From NCBI RefSeq assembly GCF_001645185.1, contig NZ_LXTQ01000011.1, positions 310,001-374,000 on the forward strand: a stretch of 64,000 nucleotides of DNA, written 5' to 3'. Position 1 is the stretch's first letter, and each line of letters opens with the position of its first letter. This document shows positions 18,656 through 28,428 of the stretch, in pieces. Position numbers and translations under genes: made by a program. Source of the DNA: Methylobacillus sp. MM3. Its GTDB lineage: Bacteria; Pseudomonadota; Gammaproteobacteria; Burkholderiales; Methylophilaceae. The notes under the pieces are model-generated. The model worked only from the letters and a program-made list of their open reading frames with translations, was not told the DNA's origin and ran no database searches.

Positions 18656-21382
18656 TTGGCAATAATTGATCATATGCCGCAGGGCATGGCCGGAAATGCC
18701 CTTGTTCTGTGCTCGACGGCTCGGCTTGCGCGCAGTCTTCGCATGGAGCTGGGGCGCATCCAGCGGATGCGCGGGGCGACGCAATGGCAGCCGCCGACCA
18801 TCCTTACCCTGTCGCAATGGCTGGATGATGCGATTACGCGCGCCATGCTGGCAGGCGAGCTTCCGGCTGATTACCTGCCTAGGCAGATGCTGGACAACAT
18901 GGCAGAGCGCCTGCTGTGGGAACGTGCCATCGAGAAAAACACGCAGGGCGATGCAGCGCAGGCCCTGTTCGATATGGCTGGACTGGCGCAATCTGCCGCT
19001 GAAGCCAATCGGCTCCTGATCGAGTGGAATGTCCACCTCGCAGGCGGCGAGCAGACCGAGGAAACCCGGCAGTTCCTGCGCTGGCGCGAGACTTTTCAAG
19101 CGCTTTGCCGGCAATATCAGACGCTTGAAGCAGCCCGTTACCTGGATCGTCAGATCGATGCCATTCAGCGCGGCGTGGGCTCATTGCCCGCCGAGCTCCA
19201 TCTCGCCGGATTCGACCGGTTCAGCCCACAGGAAAAACGCCTGCTGGAAGCGTTGACCACGCGCGGCGTGCAGGTGCTACGCTGGCCGCTCGGATTCGAT
19301 CAACCGGCCTCCGCCGTGCAGATCGCCTGCGACGACGCCGAAGCCGAATGCCGCGCAGCGGTGGCGTGGGCTGCGCGTCGGCTTGCACAGGAGCCGCAGG
19401 CGCGGCTTGCCATTGTCGCGCCGGAGCTGGGCGTGTTGCGTGCCAGGCTGCTTGTCATGCTCGATGACGCCTTGCACCCGGCCTCGATTCATCCCGCGCG
19501 CGCGGAAATGCCGCGTTCTTACGATTTTTCGCTGGGAGATCCGCTTTCCGCGCATTCGATCATTGCCTGCGCCTTATCGTTATTGCGGCTGTCGGTTCGA
19601 CGCTACCGCATTCCGCAGCAGGATGCAGGGATGCTGCTGCGCGACGTTCACTGGTCGGCCGGTGTCGGCGAGGCGGACGCGCGGGCGCGGCTCGAAGCGC
19701 GCATGCGCAGCAGGCTTTCTTCGCGATTGCAGCTCGAACAACTGCTGCGGCTGGCGCGCAAGGCGCAGTTGGATGGTCTGGGCGTTGCGCGACTGGTAGA
19801 GCATCTCGAGGCGATCAGTGTTGCAACTGCCGGCTGGCCGCGCAAACAATCCTCCCGGGCGTGGGCCGCGGCATTCGCAGGCTTGCTCAAGGCGGCCGGC
19901 TGGCCGGGCGAGCGCAGTCTTTCCAGTCACGAATTCCAGGCACGGCAGGCCTGGGACGCGGCGCTGAACGATTTCGACATGCTGGATGCGCTGCTCGGGC
20001 CGCTGGATGCAGGCGCGGCATTGCATCGCTTATCCCGCCTGGTGCAGGAGCGTATCTTTCAGCCCGAGGCCGAAGGCGAGCCTCGACTGCTCGTCATGGG
20101 CATGCTCGAAGCCGCTGCCGCGCCGCTGGATGCGATGTGGGTACTGGGGATGAACGACCATCAATGGCCACCGCCGCCCCGGCCCAATCCTTTGCTGCCC
20201 GCCGAAGCGCAACGGCGGGCGAATGCCCCGAATGCATGCAGCGGCGTGCAGACCGAGTTCGCCCAGGCGATACATGCGCGGCTGATGCACGGCGCCGCGG
20301 AGATCGTATTTTCATGGTCGCATCGCGATGGCGAGCGTGAATTGCGCCCCAGCCCGCTTTTGAGCGAAATTCCGCAGCAAGCCGAGATGCCCGAGTTGGC
20401 CGCTACTCTGGCGGAGCGTTTGGCGCAACCTTCCGGGATGCAGTGGCTGGACGATCATGTGGCGCCGCCGGTAGCCCCAGGCGAGATTCAACGCGGCGGA
20501 ACCGGTTTGCTCAAGGCGCAGGCGATCTGCCCGGCATGGGCCTATTACCAATACCGGCTGGGTGCGCGCGCGCTGGACGAGCCGGTAGAGGGGCTGGATG
20601 CGCTGGCACGCGGCAATCTGCTGCACATGGTATTGCAGGCGTTCTGGACGGACCGCACCTCGGCGGACCTCCATGCGATGGACGAAGCTGCGCTGGGTGC
20701 CGCCATAGGCATGGCGGTGGAAGCAGGGATACGGCAATTTGTCGAACAGTCGGATGAGCCTTTGCCGCCGCAGTTCGCCGCTCTTGAAAAACTCCGATTG
20801 CAGCGGATTCTGGCCGCCTGGCTGGAGCTGGAGAAAACGCGCGAGCCGTTCTCGGTACTGGAATGCGAGCGCCGCATCAGCCTCGATATCGACGGCTTGC
20901 AGGTCAATCTGGTGCTGGATCGGGTGGATGAGTTGCCGGACGGACGGCTGGTGGTGCTCGACTACAAGACGGGCGCCAGCGTCAGCCACAAAAGCTGGGC
21001 TGAAGAGCGCATCGCGGAGCCGCAGTTGCCGATTTATGCGGCTCTCGCGTTATGCGACGGCGAAGTGGCCGCTGTCTGTTTCGCCAAGGTACAGGCGGCG
21101 GAGCAGAAGTTCATCGGTATCGCAGACTCGGCGGAGGTACTGCCGGGAGTATGTGCGCTTGATGGCGCACGCAAGCTCTTTCCCGAAGACCGCTTCCCCG
21201 ATTGGGCGGCCCTGATCCGTCACTGGCAGGCCAGCATCACCGCGATCGCAGCCGAGATCAAGGCCGGCGAAGCCGCAGTGAAGTTCCGCAATGAAGAGGA
21301 TTTGCGTGATTGCGACGTAAAACCGCTATTGCGCCTGCCTGAGCGCAAGCTGCAGTTGGAACGCCATGCAGAGCATGAGTGA
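18656..21382 (+). CDS. AddB-like DNA repair nuclease (TIGR03623-type)
   Basis: About 908 residues. The N-terminal part is an inactive UvrD-like helicase fold (ALVLCSTARLARSLRMELGRIQ lacks Walker lysine motif). The C-terminal part is a PD-(D/E)XK nuclease with LVLDRVDELPDGRLVVLDYKTG. This is the layout of the beta/gammaproteobacterial AddB-like repair protein. Only scattered cysteines are seen, so the AddB iron-sulfur cluster is probably missing. I choose the TTG at 18656, which has AGGAGG five bases upstream; the frame also opens at 18551, and an ATG lies at 18674. The AddA-like partner is 3.7 kb downstream. Confidence 0.87.
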   Translation: MAIIDHMPQGMAGNALVLCSTARLARSLRMELGRIQRMRGATQWQPPTILTLSQWLDDAITRAMLAGELPADYLPRQMLDNMAERLLWERAIEKNTQGDAAQALFDMAGLAQSAAEANRLLIEWNVHLAGGEQTEETRQFLRWRETFQALCRQYQTLEAARYLDRQIDAIQRGVGSLPAELHLAGFDRFSPQEKRLLEALTTRGVQVLRWPLGFDQPASAVQIACDDAEAECRAAVAWAARRLAQEPQARLAIVAPELGVLRARLLVMLDDALHPASIHPARAEMPRSYDFSLGDPLSAHSIIACALSLLRLSVRRYRIPQQDAGMLLRDVHWSAGVGEADARARLEARMRSRLSSRLQLEQLLRLARKAQLDGLGVARLVEHLEAISVATAGWPRKQSSRAWAAAFAGLLKAAGWPGERSLSSHEFQARQAWDAALNDFDMLDALLGPLDAGAALHRLSRLVQERIFQPEAEGEPRLLVMGMLEAAAAPLDAMWVLGMNDHQWPPPPRPNPLLPAEAQRRANAPNACSGVQTEFAQAIHARLMHGAAEIVFSWSHRDGERELRPSPLLSEIPQQAEMPELAATLAERLAQPSGMQWLDDHVAPPVAPGEIQRGGTGLLKAQAICPAWAYYQYRLGARALDEPVEGLDALARGNLLHMVLQAFWTDRTSADLHAMDEAALGAAIGMAVEAGIRQFVEQSDEPLPPQFAALEKLRLQRILAAWLELEKTREPFSVLECERRISLDIDGLQVNLVLDRVDELPDGRLVVLDYKTGASVSHKSWAEERIAEPQLPIYAALALCDGEVAAVCFAKVQAAEQKFIGIADSAEVLPGVCALDGARKLFPEDRFPDWAALIRHWQASITAIAAEIKAGEAAVKFRNEEDLRDCDVKPLLRLPERKLQLERHAEHE

Positions 21383-21666
21383 CGGTTTGCTTCAGGCTGC
21401 TGCAAGAAGTCCTAGCCCATATTGGGTAGAAATTGGCTCTGTAAATTTTAACGCTTAGTACTTTGGGTACTAGTCTTGCGGTTGATTTTAGGCTTGGCGG
21501 GGAAGTGCCGACGCGATATCCATTGACTTTAAAAGTAAGTAATATCTAGCACTTGGGAGTTTGTAAACTAGTGTTAACCTTGGGATCAACTCCTACTGGC
21601 GTAGCCGGACGATAGATTCGGCAACTGGTGGTAATAACACATACAGGGACCGCAATCGCACACCAC
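21383..21666. other. non-coding leader before diguanylate cyclase
   Basis: About 280 bases with lower GC than the neighbours and no convincing gene. It holds an inverted repeat TAGTAC, 5 bases, GTACTA (21456-21472). I looked for a c-di-GMP riboswitch because a GGDEF gene follows, but found no match to its conserved core. Confidence 0.45.
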
Positions 21667-23319
21667 ATGACTTATCCATTGTCATTTACCTGCCTGCCCA
21701 GGTATGCGGTCCAACTCATGGTCTGGGTGCTTCTCGCGCTTTCCCTTTCCGTTCAGGCGGCACCTCGGGATCTCGTCGGGGATTGGTATGAGGCGGCGAG
21801 CGGCAATGAATCCGGACAACGTCCGCATGACTTCAACAAGCAGGAAATCAACCGGGTCGCCAAGGTGGCGGTCACTGGCGGGCACTTCCTGTTCAAGACC
21901 GATTTCACGCTGGATGTCCCTGGTCGTTATGTCATCGATTTCAAGAATACGAGTGTCATCGGCCATTTCCGGCATCGCATTTTCGATGAAAAAAACCGGC
22001 TCGTGGCATTAGAGGCGGGCGGCATCCAGAGCACCGAGACTAATCCTTTCTTCCTGCGGCATGGACGAGAGCTTGAGCTTCCTGCAGGTCGATATCATTT
22101 GGTCACGGAGCTCGAGTCTCCGTTTTTTCTTGGCGCCCCCGAGCTGTACCTCGACACCCTGAATGATTATCGTCAAGCCATCAAGCCTGGCAACGCGCTT
22201 GTACTGTTCGGGCTGGGCGTATTCCTCGGGCTGGGCATTTATTACGCCGCGCTGGCACTGGTGCGCAAGCGTGCTGCCGAAGGGATGTATGCGCTTTTCA
22301 TCCTCGGCAATTTCCTGTTCAACGGCAGTGCCCTGCTGGTGTTTCCCGAATTGTTCGGCATGCATTGGATCTATCTGGTCAGCTTTCCGATACTGTTCTC
22401 CAATGCCGCTTATATCGTCTTCGTGCTGGCCTTGCTGGAAATCGGCAATATCTCGCAGCCCCGTCTTTACAAGGCCGGAATCATTTTGCTTGCGATTATG
22501 GGCACATTTGCGCTCCTTGCTGTCATCAAGCCCAACTGGTCGCTGGAACTGGATCGATATGGAGTTGGATTGTTCCTGAGTTACGGTTTGACCGCAGGTA
22601 TTGTGCGCACGCGTCAAGGCAGCGTTTCAGCCAAGCTTTATCTGGTGGCAATTGCCATGTTCTTTTTACTGGGCGGAGTCGCCATCACGCAAGCGCAATT
22701 GAATGGGGTATATACCGTTTACATCGAGCATATCGGCCTGTTGGCCGTGGCGGTCGAGGTGATATTGCTGGCGCTGGTGCTTTCCTATCAATTCGCGCAA
22801 TTGCACCGTGAAAAGGAAATCGCACTGGAACGCATGGAACTCAGCAACCGGATAGCCCATACCGATGCACTTACCGGTCTGGCGAATCGCTATGCGCTGG
22901 ATGTCGAACTGGATCAATTGTCCAATCAGGCAAGCCTGACCTTCATCGACCTCGACGGCCTCAAGTATTACAACGATCAATACGGCCACGTGCGCGGCGA
23001 CGATCTGCTCCGCAGCTTTGCGCATCATCTTGTCGAATGCCTGGACGGTAATGGCCGGCTCTATCGGATCGGCGGGGACGAGTTCGCGATTACCTGCCCT
23101 GACGGTGACGTGACATGGCTGGAGTCCATCCTGGCGAATGCGATCCGCTGCATGCATATCTCGGGTTTTGAATTCGCCGGCGCCAGTGCCGGTCACGTGC
23201 ATTTTCATGAGGCTGTCGGCAAGAGTGAGCTCAAACACATTGCCGATACGCGCATGTATCAGAACAAGCGCCAACGCAAGCAACTCGAGTTGGAATTGCA
23301 GGTGAGCAGGATCGATTAG
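21667..23319 (+). CDS. 7TM-DISM membrane diguanylate cyclase
   Basis: About 550 residues: signal peptide ending near VQAAPRD, a periplasmic beta-rich DISM-type sensor to about 180, seven hydrophobic helices to about 385, a short coiled coil and a GGDEF domain with intact RIGGDEF. No EAL domain, so it should make c-di-GMP in response to an extracytoplasmic ligand. The start is uncertain: ATG 21667 is used; a GTG at 21628 and an ATG at 21718 are in frame, none with a strong ribosome binding site. It separates the AddB-like gene from the FadL and AddA genes. Confidence 0.87.
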   Translation: MTYPLSFTCLPRYAVQLMVWVLLALSLSVQAAPRDLVGDWYEAASGNESGQRPHDFNKQEINRVAKVAVTGGHFLFKTDFTLDVPGRYVIDFKNTSVIGHFRHRIFDEKNRLVALEAGGIQSTETNPFFLRHGRELELPAGRYHLVTELESPFFLGAPELYLDTLNDYRQAIKPGNALVLFGLGVFLGLGIYYAALALVRKRAAEGMYALFILGNFLFNGSALLVFPELFGMHWIYLVSFPILFSNAAYIVFVLALLEIGNISQPRLYKAGIILLAIMGTFALLAVIKPNWSLELDRYGVGLFLSYGLTAGIVRTRQGSVSAKLYLVAIAMFFLLGGVAITQAQLNGVYTVYIEHIGLLAVAVEVILLALVLSYQFAQLHREKEIALERMELSNRIAHTDALTGLANRYALDVELDQLSNQASLTFIDLDGLKYYNDQYGHVRGDDLLRSFAHHLVECLDGNGRLYRIGGDEFAITCPDGDVTWLESILANAIRCMHISGFEFAGASAGHVHFHEAVGKSELKHIADTRMYQNKRQRKQLELELQVSRID

Positions 23320-23644
23320 CGGACTGGATAAAAAGCTTTAACAACGAAAAGAAAGGTTGCAGTCCAAGGGGGTGGATTCGCCTTGGTGATGGCTCTGGTC
23401 TTCTTGCCGCATCCCTTTGTTCTGGGTGGTATGGATAGGCATGTCAATGTAGTCCATATCCTCTCCGAAATGCCGCTGCTCGGTTATTTTGGCTACATGC
23501 CGTTCGGCATTCTGGTGGGTGATGTTCATCTGGGCAGGCAAGGTGTTCGGATTTGATACCCGGTTGCTCGACTCCGAGAAGAGCAGCTAAGGTGTGAATG
23601 AAACAATAAAGCCGCCCTCGGGCGGCTTTGTTTTTGCAGGCGGG
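23320..23644. other. intergenic stretch with terminator
   Basis: About 325 bases between convergent genes. A 55-codon plus-strand frame at 23389-23556 is open but unrecognised. The right end holds the terminator listed separately. No other structure seen. Confidence 0.5.
23608..23635. terminator. bidirectional intrinsic terminator
   Basis: Stem AAAGCCGCC/GGCGGCTTT with a CTCG loop, followed on the plus strand by TTTGTTTTT and on the minus strand by TTTATTGTTT. Sits between the converging diguanylate cyclase and FadL-type genes and can serve both. Confidence 0.85.
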
Positions 23645-24907
23645 TTACCAGCGTCGGCTTAGCATCATGTGGAAAAATATGGCCTCGTTGCGGATTTCGG
23701 CCTCGCCGAACAGTGGGCTGTTGTATTTCTCTCCGACGGGCAGCATCCACTCAACGCCTCCGGTCAAAAGCCAGTTCTGATCGATCTTGCGCGCGGCGCC
23801 TAAAGTGACATGGTGTTCCAGTATCCCGGCCAGCAAAGGGGTAGAGTTCCTTGTGGGAATCGGGTTCTGTCCGTAATTGTGCCCGGCGTAAAGGGTGGTG
23901 CAGTCGTTCCAGGTATAGGCGAGGCCGGTGGCAATGACCCATTGGTCCTTCCAGTCGCCTTGGGCGGTGGGTATCGGATAGACGGCGGGGGATGCGGGAT
24001 TATTGGGGTCGGTAGCGCGAATCGTGACGTCATTGATCGCGTCGTCCCAATTAAGCCAATTGACCTTGAATGAAAGCAACAAAGCATCGGTAGGCTTGAA
24101 CGCCACACCCAGCGCGATTTCGCGCGGTAGCGCAAACCCTTTTACCGATGCATCCGAATACTTCACCTTGCCCAGGCCGAGTCCGGTGTAATTCGCCACC
24201 AGGGTACCGCCCGTCAGTGGCAGCTCGGTTTTTTCCGTATAGGTCGCCGCCAGGGTCAGCGACGGATTCACGCGGTATTGCGCGCCAAACTTCAGGCCCA
24301 TTCGCAATGCGGCGGCATCTTCGAGTTTGTAGCCGGCAAATGCCGAGCCGACCGAAGTATTGGAAAAGAAATCCTGTTCGATGGAGCTGTAGACGATGCC
24401 GAGGCTGGCACCCAGGGATAATTTGTCGTTTACCTGGCAGCCAATGCCCGGAATGATCTTGGCGATGCCGAACAGCGATGAGAGGTCGTCGCGATTACCG
24501 AAGGGCGTGCGGATATTTTCGAACACGCCGCCTGCGCCGCCCTGCGCAAAGAGGCCGACGCCCGCAGTACACGGGAGATTTTCCAAGGGCTGCGCATAAC
24601 CGCCACCGGCAAGAAAGGTGTAGCGGTTGGAGGCATGCTCCTGATTGCCGTTGCTGTCCTTGTGCACCAGGTCAGTGGTGCGCAGCATCGAACCGAAGAT
24701 GTCTGCCAGCGGACCCTTGATTTGCGTCAGCCCTGCCGGATTGGTGTTCAGCGCGCTGGTATCGCGCGCGACGGCGATATCGGCTCCCGCCATCAAGGTC
24801 GATTCTGCGCCGAAGCCGATCAGGTTGATGCCGTTGGTGGCGTGCGCGGAAGAGATGCTTGCGCATGACAAGGCAAGCATAATGATGGAGCAGCGAATGG
24901 GATTCAT
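23645..24907 (-). CDS. OmpP1/FadL/TodX family outer membrane transporter
   Basis: Outer-membrane beta-barrel of 420 residues for uptake of hydrophobic molecules such as long-chain fatty acids or aromatics. A signal peptide ends after SSAHA; the mature N terminus TNGINLIGFGAESTLMAGADIAVARD is the plug-like FadL signature, and the protein ends in aromatic RRW as barrels do. Cargo is not readable from sequence. A stem TAACCC-ATTT-GGGTTA at 24975-24990 lies upstream and could be an operator. Confidence 0.9.
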   Translation of the reverse strand: MNPIRCSIIMLALSCASISSAHATNGINLIGFGAESTLMAGADIAVARDTSALNTNPAGLTQIKGPLADIFGSMLRTTDLVHKDSNGNQEHASNRYTFLAGGGYAQPLENLPCTAGVGLFAQGGAGGVFENIRTPFGNRDDLSSLFGIAKIIPGIGCQVNDKLSLGASLGIVYSSIEQDFFSNTSVGSAFAGYKLEDAAALRMGLKFGAQYRVNPSLTLAATYTEKTELPLTGGTLVANYTGLGLGKVKYSDASVKGFALPREIALGVAFKPTDALLLSFKVNWLNWDDAINDVTIRATDPNNPASPAVYPIPTAQGDWKDQWVIATGLAYTWNDCTTLYAGHNYGQNPIPTRNSTPLLAGILEHHVTLGAARKIDQNWLLTGGVEWMLPVGEKYNSPLFGEAEIRNEAIFFHMMLSRRW

Positions 24908-25086
24908 GTTCAGGATTTATTCGTATGCATTTTGATTAGTGTCGCATAAAGTTTTGCCGCCGTGACATGTTGGCTAACCCATTTGGGTTATTTGATGGTT
25001 TTAGTGATGGATCAGGTTGTTAGAAAGAGACAAAACATGGCAGCATCCAATATTTGCCGCACACTCCAGGGCCGCGCTTTATCGAC

Positions 25087-28000
25087 ATGAACGAACCCGA
25101 TCTGCTATTACAGGATGCCGCCAATCGCGAACGCGCTTTGGAGTTGACATCTTTCATCGTCGAAGCCCCTGCCGGCGCGGGCAAGACCGAATTGCTGACA
25201 CAGCGCTATCTCAAGCTGCTCACCATCGTGCGCGAGCCAGAAGAGATCGTCGCGATCACCTTTACCAACAAGGCCGCCGCCGAAATGCGCGGCCGCGTGC
25301 TGCAAAGCCTGCAGGATGCAGAGGACGGCATTCCGGTGGACAAGGCGCACAAACTGACAACCCGCAAGCTTGCTATCGCCGCGCTGGCGCGTTCGCGCGA
25401 GCTGGGCTGGGATCTGCTGGCGCAACCCGGCCGCCTGCGCATCAACACCATCGATTCCCTGTGCAGCCTGCTGGCACGCCAGATGCCGCTGATGAGCCGG
25501 TTCGGCGCGCAGCCCGGCGTCAGCGACGATGCGAGTGTGCATTACCGCGAAGCCGCCCGGCGCGCGATTGCGATGCTGGAAGACGAAGCAGGCGATGGGC
25601 CGGTAACCGAGGCCTTGCGCTATCTGGACAACGACGCCGGCCGCCTCGCCGGTTTGCTGGCCGATATGCTTTCCAAGCGCGACCAATGGCTGCAGCACGC
25701 CGGCCGTTCTTCGGCGCAGGAAGAAGCAATGGATGGCCTCTACCATCTGGTACAGCACGATATCGCCCGCGCCGCGCAGGTGCTCGACGAACGCCTGCAG
25801 CGCCATCTCATGCCGGCTGCACGCTACGCAGCATCCAACCTGCCGTGCGACCACTCCGTGGCGTTGTTGCTGGATTGGGAAACGCCGGTCCGGCCGATTC
25901 CCGAGTCGCTTTCCTTATGGCGTGCACTATGCGATTTGCTGCTGACCGCGCAAGGCGAACCACGCAAGGAGCGCGGCATCAACGTCAAGAATGGTTTCCC
26001 TGCAACGGACGCAGGCCGAGCGCAAAAACAAGCTTTGCTGGACGTGATTGCGGCGATTGCCGACCCGCAGCCGCTGGCGCGCATACGCAGCCTGCCCGAC
26101 CCGCGCAATCACGACGAGGAATGGCATGTCGTCGGCAGCCTGGCGCGGCTATTGCAATTGGCCGCCGCACATTTGATGGGCGTCTTCCAGGAGGCCGGCG
26201 AGGTGGATTTCGTCGAAATTTCCAGTCGCGCATTGGAAGCGCTGGAAGACGAAACCGGCCCGACCGAACTTGCCATGCGTCTCGATTACCGCATCCAGCA
26301 CCTGCTGGTGGACGAGTTCCAGGACACCAGCCCGGCACAGGTCGAGCTGCTGCGTCGGCTGACGCAAGGCTGGGAGCCGCAAGACGGCCGGACGATTTTT
26401 TGCGTCGGCGATCCGATGCAATCGATTTATCGTTTCCGAAAAGCGGATGTCGGCCTTTTTTTGCATGTGGCCGATAGCGGTATCGGTCACCTCACATTGG
26501 AGCGCCTGCACCTGACGCGCAACAACCGCTCCTGCCCGGCGGTGGTCAATTGGGTAAACCAGGCGTTCGATAAAGTTTTTCCGCTGCACGATAGCGTGAC
26601 GCGCGGTGCGATCAGCTATCGCCGCTTCGCCGCCACGCGCGACCCCATGCCGGGCGAGGGGGTGCTGGTGCATCCGCTGGTTGCGGAAAACGGTGCCGGC
26701 TCGGGCGGGCTGGCCGAGATTGAAGCGCAATACGTCGCCAATCTCATCGAGCAGGAACGCAGCATCTACCCCGGCGGTACCATCGCGGTGCTGGTGCGCG
26801 CGCGCAACCATCTTGAGGCACTGGTCGCCGAGATTCGCCGCAATCGTCCCGCGCTGAAATTCCAGGCAGTGGAAATCGAATCCCTGGGAGGGCGGCAGGC
26901 GGTGCAGGATGTCATGGCATTGACACGGGCGATGGTGCATCGGGCCGACCGCGTGCATTGGCTGGCCGTGTTGCGTGCCCCCTGGTGCGGCTTGATGCTG
27001 CAGGATATGCATAGCCTGGCGGCAGACGACCAGTACTCGACAGTCTGGCGATTGATGCAGGACGAAGCGCGCGTGGCCCGGCTGAGCGAGGACGGCCAGC
27101 AGCGTTTGCTGCATGTGCGTGCCGTATTGCAGGAAGCTTTTGCCCATCAGGGGCGGCAGACCTTGCGGCGCTGGGTCGAGTCGGCATGGCTACGGCTCGG
27201 CGGACCGGAGTGCTTGTGGGATACGGGCGATGTGCGCGACGTGCAGGCGTATTTTTCATTGATCGAGCAACTGGACGCCAGCGGCAGCTTCGACCCGGAC
27301 CGACTGGAGGCCGCGTTGGCGGAGCTCTACGCAGCGCCCGATGTGGAGGCGGACGGCAGCCTGCAATTCATGACGCTGCATAAATCCAAGGGGCTGGAAT
27401 TCGATACCGTGATTTTGCCCGGCCTGCATCGCCAGCCCAAAAACAACGACGCTTCATTGCTGTTGTGGGAAGAAGTGCAGATCGACGGCGGCGTGCCGCA
27501 ACTGGTGGCCGCGCCGTGGGTGCCGCGCCATCTGCGCGACGGTCTGCCGTCACCTTATGATTTCCTGTGCGGCCTGGAGGGCGAGCGCACGGCCAACGAA
27601 GCGGCGCGGGTGCTGTATGTCGGCGCAACACGAGCGATACGCCGCTTGCATCTGGTGGGAGCGGCCTGCCTGGATGCCAGAGATGGAGTCAAACCGCCGT
27701 CGGGCAGTTTTCTCGAAATGGTCTGGGGCGCGGTCGGCGGCGAATTCATGCGTGCGGCCGAAACGCCCGTACAAACGCTTGCGAAGCGCAATAACGAAGA
27801 TTTTATTCCGCAGCTAGTGCGATTGCCGCATCCGCGCATGCCCGAATTGCTGTCCGTGGCCGACGCCGGCGTTGCAACGATTGCCCTGGAGGAATCCGCA
27901 GCCGTGGCCGAAGAGAGCAGCCTTGAAGCGCGCTGCGGTACGCTCAGCCATCTTTACATGGAAATGATCGCGCGCGACGGCCCCGAGCTTTGGACGGCAA

Positions 28001-28428
28001 ACCGTTTGCATGCGTTGCGGCCTGCGATGCAATCCTGGCTGGAGCGCTTCGGCCACGGCGTCGCAGAAGCCGAAGAGGGCGCTGCGCAGGTCGCTGCGAT
28101 TGTCATCACGGCATTGGCAAGCGAGCATGGCCGCTGGGTACTGCAAAAACGCGACCTGGCGGATGTCGAACTCGTGCTCTCCACTTCCGATGACAAGCGT
28201 GTCGCGACGCACATCGTCGACCGTACTTTCATCGAGAACAACGAGCGCTGGGTGATCGATTACAAATCCGTGCAATTGCAGGGCGCTATCGATAGCGCTG
28301 GCCTGTCACAACACGCGGAGCGGTATCGCGCCCAGTTGGAACGCTATGCCGGACTATTCGAAGGCGAGGGCTTGCCCGTGCGCAAGGCGGTATTTTTCCT
28401 GGCACACGGCAAGCTGGTGGAACTCTAG
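25087..28428 (+). CDS. AddA-like UvrD/RecB helicase-nuclease
   Basis: Superfamily 1 ATP-dependent helicase with fused nuclease, about 1113 residues. Walker A APAGAGKT at 28-35, motif Ia TFTNKAAAEM, motif II DEFQDTSPAQ, motif III GDPMQSIYRFRKAD, motif V MTLHKSKGLEFD, motif VI YVGATRAIRRLHL, and near the C terminus a RecB-type nuclease motif VIDYKSVQ. This is the AddA partner of the AddB-like protein for double-strand-break end processing. Start at 25087 (MNEPDLLLQD) is preferred to a TTG at 25054. Its stop codon interlocks with the convergent LuxR gene (shared CTAG). Confidence 0.9.
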   Translation: MNEPDLLLQDAANRERALELTSFIVEAPAGAGKTELLTQRYLKLLTIVREPEEIVAITFTNKAAAEMRGRVLQSLQDAEDGIPVDKAHKLTTRKLAIAALARSRELGWDLLAQPGRLRINTIDSLCSLLARQMPLMSRFGAQPGVSDDASVHYREAARRAIAMLEDEAGDGPVTEALRYLDNDAGRLAGLLADMLSKRDQWLQHAGRSSAQEEAMDGLYHLVQHDIARAAQVLDERLQRHLMPAARYAASNLPCDHSVALLLDWETPVRPIPESLSLWRALCDLLLTAQGEPRKERGINVKNGFPATDAGRAQKQALLDVIAAIADPQPLARIRSLPDPRNHDEEWHVVGSLARLLQLAAAHLMGVFQEAGEVDFVEISSRALEALEDETGPTELAMRLDYRIQHLLVDEFQDTSPAQVELLRRLTQGWEPQDGRTIFCVGDPMQSIYRFRKADVGLFLHVADSGIGHLTLERLHLTRNNRSCPAVVNWVNQAFDKVFPLHDSVTRGAISYRRFAATRDPMPGEGVLVHPLVAENGAGSGGLAEIEAQYVANLIEQERSIYPGGTIAVLVRARNHLEALVAEIRRNRPALKFQAVEIESLGGRQAVQDVMALTRAMVHRADRVHWLAVLRAPWCGLMLQDMHSLAADDQYSTVWRLMQDEARVARLSEDGQQRLLHVRAVLQEAFAHQGRQTLRRWVESAWLRLGGPECLWDTGDVRDVQAYFSLIEQLDASGSFDPDRLEAALAELYAAPDVEADGSLQFMTLHKSKGLEFDTVILPGLHRQPKNNDASLLLWEEVQIDGGVPQLVAAPWVPRHLRDGLPSPYDFLCGLEGERTANEAARVLYVGATRAIRRLHLVGAACLDARDGVKPPSGSFLEMVWGAVGGEFMRAAETPVQTLAKRNNEDFIPQLVRLPHPRMPELLSVADAGVATIALEESAAVAEESSLEARCGTLSHLYMEMIARDGPELWTANRLHALRPAMQSWLERFGHGVAEAEEGAAQVAAIVITALASEHGRWVLQKRDLADVELVLSTSDDKRVATHIVDRTFIENNERWVIDYKSVQLQGAIDSAGLSQHAERYRAQLERYAGLFEGEGLPVRKAVFFLAHGKLVEL

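Noticed and set aside
21383..21666. Possible c-di-GMP riboswitch before the diguanylate cyclase
   Set aside because: No conserved GEMM core or tetraloop receptor visible.
23389..23556. 55-codon plus-strand frame, hydrophobic, starting MALVFLPHPF
   Set aside because: Open and membrane-like, but no clear ribosome binding site and no recognised family; too weak to annotate.
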